This document shows positions 1 to 7,644 of a stretch of DNA of 21,589 nucleotides, piece by piece; position 1 is the stretch's first letter, and the number at the start of each line of letters is the position of its first letter. The position numbers and the translations under genes were made by a program. This stretch comes from Chrysochromulina parva (Eukaryota; Haptophyta; Prymnesiales; Chrysochromulinaceae): assembly GCA_002887195.1 (NCBI GenBank), contig PJAB01000728.1:1-21589 (forward strand), written 5' to 3'. The notes beneath the pieces are model-generated. The model was not told the DNA's origin. It saw nothing but the letters and a program-made list of their open reading frames with translations, and did no database searches.

Positions 1-275
1 GGGGATGGTGGAGGAGAGGGAGGCGGCGGTGGGGATGGTGGAGGAGAGGGAGGCGGCGGTGAGGGCGAGGGCGGCGGAGGCGAGGGCGACGGCGGTGGCG
101 GCGAGGGCGGTGGCGGAGGAGATGGCGGTGGCGGTGAGGGCGAGGGTGGCAGCGATGGCGGCGGAGAGAGCGGCGGCGGTGCCGGGCAAGTTGAGACTGT
201 GCCAGACACGCCGGTGAGGGTTGTTGGCCAGGAGCAGACGGTGCCTAAGCCTGCAAAGACATAGACGTTGGGCCC
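1..275 (-). other. SPPPP-rich exon of the surface protein (partial)
   Basis: After a CCCACCCAG acceptor the minus strand reads GPNVYVFAGLGTVCSWP and then SPPPP repeats to the window edge. The reading frame follows directly from the upstream coil exon in phase 0. GPNVYVFAG looks like the start of another coil that is abandoned for the Pro-rich tail. A downstream TTTGCAG at 251-257 could be an alternative acceptor but would put the join out of frame. Confidence 0.65.
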
Positions 276-3200
276 CTGGGTGGGAAGTAGGGGACGCGAG
301 ATCACACAGGAGGCTGGGGTGGCACAGTGTCAATCGTGAACTCCCAGATCTACTCCAACACAGCTCCCAATGTGCGCTCATCTTCAAAAGCCCCAATGGG
401 ATGCCTTGCTTTTGTGTCCTCCCATGGGAAGTTTGCAGGCGTGGCTGGCACGTACTTGGGAAGCTGTGTTGGAGTAGATCTGGGAGTTCACGATTGACAC
501 TGTGCCACCATCCATAGTGCCGGAAGAGACATAGACACCGCCGCCCTGCAAACAACGAGCAACACGTGAGTCTCCCATGGGGGCATTGGGAACTGTTGAA
601 CATGAGCGCGCACATAGCCAGCTGTGTTCCCACTGATGGAGCCAGCTGTGTTCCCACTGATGGTGCACGATGAGATGGACACTGTGCCACCCTGGACTTT
701 GACACCGCCGCCCTGCAAACAACGAGTCAAATGTGAGTCTCCCATAGGGTGATGGGAAGTTTTCAAGTCTCTGGGGCACGTACATACTGTTGTTGACCGA
801 AGCGTCGGCCGCAATTGTGCAAGCGATAGTCGAGGCAAGCGCGTCAGCAATTTTCCCATCGGGGCGATGGGAAATGTTGAATATCAGCGCGCACAGCTGT
901 GTTGTAGTTCTTAGTAACTGTGTTGGAGTAGATCTGGGAGTTCACGATTGACACTGTGCCACGATAGACATTGACACCTCCGCCCTGCAATGCAACAACG
1001 AGATAAACGTGAGTCTCCCATGGGGGCTATGGGAAATTTCGAGGTCTCTGTGGCACGTACATGCTGTAGTTGACAGGAGCGTCGGTCACAGTTGCCAAAC
1101 GAGAGTCGAGGCGAGCACGTCAGCAATCTTCCCGTCGGGGCGATGGGAACTTTCGAACATGAGCACGCACCCATGCTGTATTCCCGTAGATCGAGGAAGA
1201 CGTTATAATGACCGTGCCGGACTGGACATAGACACCGCCGCCCTGCAAACAATGAGCACGACATGAGTCTCCCATGGGGGCCATGGGATAGATACAAGTC
1301 CTCTGCGGCACGTACATACTGTAGTTGACCGGAGCGTCCGCCGCAGTTGTGCAAGCGAAAGTCGAGGCAAACATGTAAGGCATTTTCCCATCAGGGCGAT
1401 GGGAACTTTTGAGCGTGAGTGCGCACAGTGCCAGCTGAATTCCCACTGATGGTGCACGATGAGATGGTCACTGTGCCAGCCACATGGCCAGCCAAGACGT
1501 AGACACCGCCGCCCTGCAAACAACGAGAAAAACGTAAGTCTCACATCGGGGCTATGGGAACTTTCGAACATCAGCACGCACTTGGTCAGTCCTAACTCCA
1601 GTATGCCCACTTATAGTGCACGATGAGATGGCCACTGTGCCACCATAGACGGAGACACCACCACCCTGCAAAAAAAACCAGCAAAACAAACGCGAGTCTC
1701 CCAACGGGGCAATGGGAACTTTTGAACATGAGCACGCACCCTGAAAGCTGTATTCCCGTAGATCGAGGAAGACGTTATCGTGATAGTGCCGGAGAAGACG
1801 TAGACACCGCCGCCCTGCAAACAAGGAGCAAAACGTGAGTCTCCCAAGGGGGATGGGAACTTTTGAGCAAAAGCAAGCACATCAAAAGCTGTGTTCCCAC
1901 TGATGGTGCATGATGAGATGGCCACTGTGCCACCCTGGACCCAGACACCGCCGCCCTGCAAACAACGAGCAAAACGTGAGTTTCCCATCGGGACGATGGG
2001 ATACTTGCAGGTCTCTGCGGCACGTACTTGCTGAAGTTGACCGAAGTTGTGCAAGCAAGAGTCAAGGCAAGCACGTTAGCAATCTTCCCATTGGGGCGAT
2101 GGGAAGTTTTCAAGGTCTCTGCGGCACGCACCCCCTGTATAGTTGACCGAAGCGTTTGCAGTTGTGCAAGCGTGAGTCGGGGCAAGCACGTCAGCCACTT
2201 TCCCATCGGGTGATGGGAAGTTTTCAAGGTCTCTGTGGCAAGTACCAACTGTAGTTGACCGAAGCGTTCGCACAGTTGTGCAAGTGTGAGTCGGGGCAAG
2301 CACGTCAGCAACTTTCCCATCAGGGCCATGGGAACTTTGCAAGGTCTCTGTGGCACATACCCCCTGTAGTTGACCGAAGCGTCCACAGTTGTGCAAGCGT
2401 GAGTTGAGGCAAGCACGTCAGCCATTTTCCCATCGGGGCGATGGGAACTGTGCAAGGTCTCTGTGGCACATACCCCCTGTAGTTGACCGAAGCATGATAG
2501 CAGTTGTGCAAGTGTGAGTCGGGGCGAGCACGTCAGCGAGTTTCCCATCGGGTCGATGGGAAGTGGCTGACACGTACAGATATCTGGTAGAACCGAAGAT
2601 CGATCCCAATTGAAAGATGAGAGTCGATTGGGGCATGTCAGCCATTTCCCCATCGGGGCCATGGGAACTTTGCAAGGTCTCTGTGGCACATACCCCCTGT
2701 GGTTGACCGAAGCATGATAGCAGTTGTGCAAGCGTGAGTTGAGGCAAGCACGTCAGCCATTTTCCCATCGGGGCCATGGGAACTGTGCAAGGTCTCTGTG
2801 GCACATACCCCCTGTAGTTGACCGAAGCATGATAGCAGTTGTGCAAGTGTGAGTCGGGGCAAGCACGTCAGCCATTTTCCCATCGGGGCGATGGGAACTG
2901 TGCAAGGTCTCTGTGGCACATACCCCCTGTAGTTGACCGAAGCATGATAGCAGTTGTGCAAGTGTGAGTCGGGGCAAGCACGTCAGCAAATTTCCCATCG
3001 GGGCGATGGGAAAAGTTCAGGTCTCTGCGGCACATACATTCTGTAGTTGACCGGAGTGTCGGCCGCATTTGTGCAAAAGTGAGTCGAGGTAAGCACGTCA
3101 GCAATCTTCCCATCGGGCGATGGGGATTTGCAAGCAAGGCTGGCACGTACGGATAACTGGTAGAACAAGATTTGATCCCAAAAGGAGGAAAAAATTGCAT

Positions 3201-6200
3201 GTCAGCTGCAAGGCAAATTGGGCGATGGGATAGTTGAAGGTCTCTGTGGCACGTACATCCTGTAGTTGACCGAAGCATAGGCCAGGCCGCAGTTGTGCAA
3301 GTGAGAGTCGAGGCAAGCGCGTCAGCAATTTTCCCTTTGGGGCCGGGGCGCGATGGGAACTTTTGAAGATGAGCGCGCACATAGGGAGCTGTGTTGGAGT
3401 AGATCTGGGAGTTCACGATCGACACTGTGCCACCCCCGACATAGACACCGCCGCCCTGCAAACACAAGCGCGACACTATGTGAAAATCCCATCTCTGGGA
3501 AGTTTTCAGTCTCTGCTGCACTCACCCGCTGTAGTTGACCGAAGCATTCGCAGTTGTGCAAGCGTGAGTCGGGGCAAGCACACATCAGCAACTTTCCCAT
3601 CGGGGCGATGAGAACTTTTGAGAGCGTGAGCGCGCGCACATAGTCAGCTGTATTCCCACTGATGGTGCACGATGAGATGGTCACTGAGCCACCCGAGACA
3701 ACCACACCGCCTCCCTGCAAACAACGAGCAAAACGTGAGTCTCATATCGGGGGCGATGGGATGGTTGAAGGTCTCTGCAGCACATACATTCTGTTCATTC
3801 CCCCCGGTGATGTTGAGCCCAATCAGTTGCACGACGCCCAACGAGCCCGGCTGGATGTTCAGCACACGGCGCGGACTCCAGGAGCTTGCTTGTGCATTCA
3901 GCACAATCGAGCCCGCCACGGCCGCTTCGAGGACGACGCTCCTGGTGATGTTGAGCTCGGCGCTGAGTATGTACGTGCCGGGGGCAAGGACAATGTGGCC
4001 GACGGCGGTGTTGGCGAGTGCACTGAGCAGGCCCGCGCTGGTACTCACCATGGTCTGCAGCTCACGGCGGTGGCTGGGCACAAGCTGCACGGAGTTCAGC
4101 CCAGGAATGTCGCTGGCCTTGGCGCAGGGCAGCACGGTGCACAAAAGCGGGGAAGGCGGCAATAGGGGCGACGATGGAAGCGGCGATGGAAGCGGGGGGG
4201 ATGGGCTCCGAACGCGTGGAGGCGGCAGAAACGGCGGTATTGTGGCATGTGTGTGGGCGGCGACGGAGGCAGAGACGAGGACCAAGGAGGGTACAAGGAG
4301 AGCGTGGGTGGAGGCATCGTTGGAGGTGGCGAGGGCCGCGGTCGGGGTGGTGGTAGGCGGCAGCGAGCGCGGTGGCACAGGTGTTGGGGATGGCAGCGGC
4401 GGTGATAGGGATGACGGAGGCAGTGACCGTGGGGTAGGGGACGCGGGTGAGGGTGGCAAAGAGGATCGCGGGAACGGAGGGGCCGTCACAGGGCTGCTGC
4501 CTGCAGAGGTGCTGAGTGCGCTCGTCAGGCTGGGGATGACGACGGCCTGGGCCTGCTGCGCACGACCGTGGTCGATCTGCACTGCGTGCATCCTGACTTC
4601 AAGAGCGCCATGGCTCGTTTCGGCGTCGGTTGAGACCACCACACCCGATAGGTCAGGCGGGGGAGGCGGGCACGTGCCGCACGCGACCGGGCAAGTAGTC
4701 CGCGCCAAGGAATAGGAGGCACACGCGGAGGGCTGTGCTTCAAAGAAGGAGCATGGCAGAGTTGCGCCGCTCGAGTCCAAGGTGCCGCTGTTCACCTCAT
4801 CGGCGCAGAATTCAGTGAGCGGTGGCGACTGCAGCGGCGGCGTCCGCTGCGCCGACTCTGCCCGATGACGCAGCGGCGGTGTCTGCGCCGACCCTGCCCG
4901 ATGCTCACCAGTCCCATCGCCATCGGGTGGTGCCGTCGTTGCCATGGCACTCGACCGCGGGACGACGAGCACGAGCAAGGCCAATGCGAAGCGCTGGTTG
5001 CGGTGCTTCTGATTCGCAGAGCGCCCGTTTGGACTGGAACGTCTCCGCGACGCGCAAATCGCCCAGATGAACGACGCGAGCCTGAGCAACACAAATGCGA
5101 GGTCGAAGCACTCCACCAACTCCCAAGGCACACCATCCAAGTCCGCCGCTGCCTTGATGGGGTCCCCCGCAGTATCCTCGCTCGCGTTCGTCTGGTCGTA
5201 CGGAAACGAGAACTTGACGTCGGCGTTCCAGATTGTGCTCGTAATGAAGAGCTCCTCGAGTGCTATCTTGAAGACCTCGCCCTTGCGCAGCCCATAGACG
5301 GCCGACATCGAGTTGTGCTCGGCGCGAGTGCACGCAGCGTAGCGGCAGATGGACGAATCGAGAGTGGACTCGCCAGCCGGGTTGCGGTAGAGGCCAGTGC
5401 CGCCAACCGAGGTGGACACGAACGGACCCGACGCCGTGTTCGGGCGGGCGCCGTCGTTGCCGCATAGCGGACCATGCTTCATGATGTGCGCCACGAGGCG
5501 GCTTGCCAGCGGCGAGGCCGCATGGAGCATCTCACGGCCAGCAGGAGGCAAGTCGGTGGCCCAGATGAAGACAAGGGACTCAGGACCTTTGTCGACATTG
5601 CAGGTGAGCTCCGTGCCCACGATCACCGACGCATTGGGGCGGGGGCCACAGTCGGTGCAGTCGGTGCCGAGGGTGCATTCGGTGAGGTAGTATTGCGTGC
5701 AGGCCCCACCGTCGTCACTGTGGTTGCCCTCGGAGGCGTTGACGCACGCCGAGGCGAGGAAGGTCTCGTGCTCGTCCTTCTCGGGCAACGTGGCATTCGA
5801 GGGGGAGAGCATGTGCTCGTACAAGTGCGCGATCGCCGGGTACTCCTGCGGGTCCGAGTAGTTGCCCGTCGACACGTCGAACGAGGCCACTATCACGGTG
5901 GCGCTCGGGTTGGAGCTCAGGAGATCCTTCATTCCGATGCCGAGATCGATGTACAAGCACTTGTCAGTGTGGGCGAGCGAGACGTTGTCCTCGTAGCGCA
6001 TCTTCACGGTGGGGTTGTAAGGCAAGTGGGGCAAATAGGGTGAGTCGGTCTCCGTTGCCACGAGGTTCGGCTCCGGCGACAAGTCGGGGTTCATCGCATC
6101 CAGCTCCGGGCTCGGCAAGACGGAGGTGTTCGTCACCGCGGAGGTGTTCGTCACGCGCTTCGCGAACACGTTGATCTTGCGGTCCACCTGGTCCAAAGAG

Positions 6201-7171
6201 GAGGCTCGCTTCGCAAATGTGGGCGCGATGAAGAGGGCCGCGAGCCGCTCGAGCGCCGGCTCAACATAGCTGCTCACCACCTCGAAGAAGAAGTCGGTGT
6301 GGATCTTGTCCATGGAGGCGTTTGAGTCGTCGACCGCTGAGGCGAGGAAGGTCTCGTGCTCGTCCTTCTCGGGCAACGTGGCATTCGAGGGGGAGAGCAC
6401 GTGCTCGTACAAGTGCGCGATCGCCGGGTACTCCTGCGGGTCCGAGTAGTTGCCCGTCGACCCGTCGAACGAGGCCACCATGATGGTCGCGCTCGGGTTG
6501 GAGCCAAGGAGCACCTTCGTGCCGTTGTCAAGCTCGATGGACCGGTACGAGCACTTCTCCGTGTGGGCGAGCGAGAAGTTGCTCTGATGACAGCACATCG
6601 TCACGGTGGGGTTGTAGCGCAAATAGGGCGACTCGGTCTCCGTCGCAACGAGGTTCGACTCCGGCGACACGTAGGGGTTCATCGCCTCCAGCTCCGGGCG
6701 AGGTGAGGCGGAGTTGTTCGCCGCCACGGCCTCCGCGAACACATTGCGCTCGCGTTCGACCTGGTCCGACGAGGCGCGCGTCGCAAGCATAGGCGCGACG
6801 AAGAAGGCATCAAAATTGAAGAGGACGCGATGAAGATCACACTCGCAGCCGGGGCCGCTGTACTTGTCGCAAGGAGCGTTGCAGGTGAAGAAGCACGCAT
6901 TCGAGCAGATGCTAGGCGCCGCCGTGCCAGGGCATGGCGACACAATGCTGAAGCCGGCGGTGGGGCTCTCGATGATGTTCTTCGTCGAGAAGAACAGGTA
7001 CGTGTTGAGCGACACCGTCGACTCCTGGAGCGTGGACTGGGAGTCGGTGCTGCTGCTTTGAGGGCAAATTTCGATGCGGATGCCAGGGTGCGTCGAGATG
7101 TTGGCAAGGATCATGAATTGAATCATGTTGTTGCCGAATGTGATGCCCGTGCCCTCGCGCATCCTCATCAT
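1..7171 (-). CDS. Multi-exon surface protein: degenerate M16 modules, ShK-like domain, beta-helix coils, SPPPP tail (3' partial)
   Basis: I assemble twelve phase-0 exons on the minus strand: 7171-3788, 3714-3640, 3455-3381, 1955-1881, 1814-1740, 1665-1582, 1513-1427, 1242-1171, 984-895, 712-614, 545-456, 275-1 (continues past the edge). The first exon (1128 codons) holds two HLYEH motifs (residues 253-257 and 449-453) in M16-like context, many N-x-S/T sites, a hydrophobic stretch (CFDLAFVLLRLASFIWAI), a basic-then-hydrophobic stretch resembling a signal peptide, a six-Cys ShK-like domain, a Ser/Pro linker and a pectin-lyase-like start (APGTYIL, LNITGGN). The small exons each add one beta-helix coil; the last encodes SPPPP repeats. 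Every junction has AG acceptors (mostly TTTGCAG) and GTGCGY or GTAYGT donors and keeps frame, which strongly supports the downstream model. Function is unknown; a wall or cell-surface glycoprotein is inferred. The start is uncertain (ATGs at 7171, 7168, 7162), an upstream exon is possible, and the M16 and beta-helix parts could be two genes. Confidence 0.62.
319..508. repeat. Inverted repeat (foldback) of a coil-exon segment
   Basis: Positions 319-368 and 457-508 are reverse complements over about 50 bp with a single 1-bp indel, separated by 88 bp. The right arm is the end of the minus-strand coil exon 545-456; the left arm is the same sequence in plus orientation (GGTVSIVNSQIYSNTAP). The left arm lies inside the predicted intron 276-455, so the transcript could form a long hairpin across the splice donor. 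Confidence 0.85.
456..3714 (-). repeat. Ten beta-helix coil exons, one coil per exon
   Basis: Each exon begins GGCGGCGGTGT (or a close variant) straight after a TTTGCAG-type acceptor and encodes 24-33 residues of the form GGGVxVxxGTVxISSCTISGNTA. Exons (minus): 3714-3640, 3455-3381, 1955-1881, 1814-1740, 1665-1582, 1513-1427, 1242-1171, 984-895, 712-614, 545-456. All are multiples of three and phase 0. Two sub-types alternate: ISSCTISGNTA, and IVNSQIYSNTA or ITSSSIYGNTA. The pattern is that of right-handed beta-helix coils (pectin-lyase-like or chlamydial Pmp-like repeats). The 712-614 exon has an internal duplication of SISGNTAG. Exon-wise duplication of a coil explains the array. Confidence 0.8.
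1956..3380 (-). repeat. Tandem array of intron-like units (about 105-115 bp)
   Basis: Between two coil exons lie about a dozen head-to-tail units. On the minus strand each unit starts GTAYGTGCC, has a central stem-loop, and ends in GGTCAACTACAG. Successive units are separated by exactly 3 nt (GGG, AAT, GAT, TTG or CAA) or 6 nt (ATATCT, TTATCC), giving the junction CTACAG-NNN-GTAYGT. Two units (around 2560-2640 and 3120-3240) are diverged but keep CTACCAG-6 nt-GTACGTG. The unit near 2470-3000 is almost identical in consecutive copies. Whether each unit is spliced separately or the whole array is one long intron cannot be told from sequence; both options keep the reading frame. Confidence 0.8.
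3715..3787 (-). other. Compact reference intron of the coil array
   Basis: This 73-nt intron joins the large first exon (ends ...GAACAGAAT) to the first coil exon. It starts GTATGTGCTGC, carries the central CATCCCATCG/CGATATG segment and ends CTCGTTGTTTGCAG. Other compact introns of the same type (66-74 nt) lie at 1666-1739, 1815-1880, 1514-1581 and 546-613. They show the minimum working unit from which the longer introns are built. Confidence 0.75.
4100..4500 (-). repeat. Ser/Pro-rich linker coding region
   Basis: On the minus strand this region encodes runs such as PPFPRSSLPPSPASPTP and PPSPLLPPSPLL, a low-complexity Ser/Pro spacer of the hydroxyproline-rich type found in algal cell-surface proteins. 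It separates the ShK-like domain from the beta-helix. On the plus strand the same bases read as Gly-rich ORFs, which are shadows. Confidence 0.7.
4660..4800 (-). other. ShK-like six-cysteine domain within the surface protein
   Basis: The translated stretch starts with FCADEVNSG, contains LPCSFF and SACASY, and ends TTCPVACGTCP. That gives six cysteines in the spacing typical of ShKT domains, including the closing C-x3-C-x2-C. It sits just after the signal-peptide-like hydrophobic segment and just before the Ser/Pro linker, so it is presumably extracellular. In this family such domains act as small disulfide-bonded binding modules; nothing here indicates the ligand. Confidence 0.6.
5240..6860 (-). 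repeat. Tandem M16 (insulinase-like) modules inside the first exon
   Basis: The encoded segment contains NGTKVLL, then SDPQEYPAIAHLYEH, then DEHETFLAS, NASMDKIHTDFFFEV and LAALFIAP. This is the order seen in the N-terminal domain of M16 metalloproteases, where HxxEH binds zinc. There is one complete copy (HLYEH at 6401-6415), an upstream tail-only copy (FFVAP...ERERNVFAE, around 6720-6810) and a downstream head-only copy (HLYEH at 5813-5827). The downstream copy then diverges into a Cys-rich region. The two heads are offset by exactly 588 bp (196 codons) and are almost identical in DNA over about 140 bp (roughly 5752-5890 against 6340-6478), so the duplication is recent or kept alike by gene conversion. 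In the copy with HxxEH, the helix expected to give the distal zinc-ligand Glu reads DRKINVFAKRV. Peptidase activity is therefore doubtful. Confidence 0.7.
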
Positions 7172-7644
7172 GCTTGCGTTGGCGGGTCTACAAGACAAGA
7201 AGTCTCAAGCGGCGCGACTCTAACCTCGCCCGCGCACGCGCGCGCCGCGAACATACCAATACAGTGAAGGACCGGTACCATTACAAAAAGAGATTTGTCG
7301 ATTACCCGTTCACTGATCAACACGAACTACCGAGTTGCGGGACACCCTGAATTGCGGTGGAGGAACTTGAAGGCTACGGCGTGCGAGTAATACGCACGGG
7401 ACAACGTGTGGAAACTCAAACTGTTGCTGATGCTGTTCTCCTCACATCGGTTGCTCGAGGTCGTGGTCGCGGGGCTTGTCTGTCCTTGCCGTGCTTGTCA
7501 TCCGTCATCCCTGTCTGTTGACTGTACTTGTTATGTGTCTGGTTTGGCTTGTTATGTACACCGCTGTGTTCGGTGTTCTGATGGATCGGAGATACGTCTT
7601 TTCACCTGATTTTCACACGACCGAGACACCTTTCCTGAAGTCGC
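7172..7644. other. Intergenic region between surface-protein and helicase genes
   Basis: No convincing coding sequence. It holds the 3' flank of the helicase gene and the 5' flank of the surface-protein gene, both on minus. On minus, an ATG at 7283 is followed 25 nt later by a good donor (GTATGTTCGCGG), and a CTTGTCTTGTAG acceptor precedes position 7186. Joining these two puts the long exon out of frame, so an upstream exon is possible but not shown. Confidence 0.5.

Noticed and set aside
5..217. Plus-strand ORF of Ala/Glu/Val/Arg repeats at the left edge
   Set aside because: It is the antisense of the SPPPP-rich exon, which joins in frame with the upstream coil exons.
1956..3380. CRISPR-like array because of regular about 110-115 bp repeats
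   Set aside because: Whole units are repeated with no unique spacers, splice-site motifs mark the unit ends, and the genome is eukaryotic.
1775..3521. Long minus-strand ORFs with repeated MHNCYHASVNYRGYVPQRP-like peptides
   Set aside because: They are translations through intron-like units whose length is close to a multiple of three. The same DNA is open in several frames, and the peptides include splice donor and acceptor sequence.
3672..4715. Plus-strand 347-codon ORF rich in Gly
   Set aside because: It is the antisense of the Ser/Pro linker and beta-helix start of the minus-strand gene and has no domain of its own.
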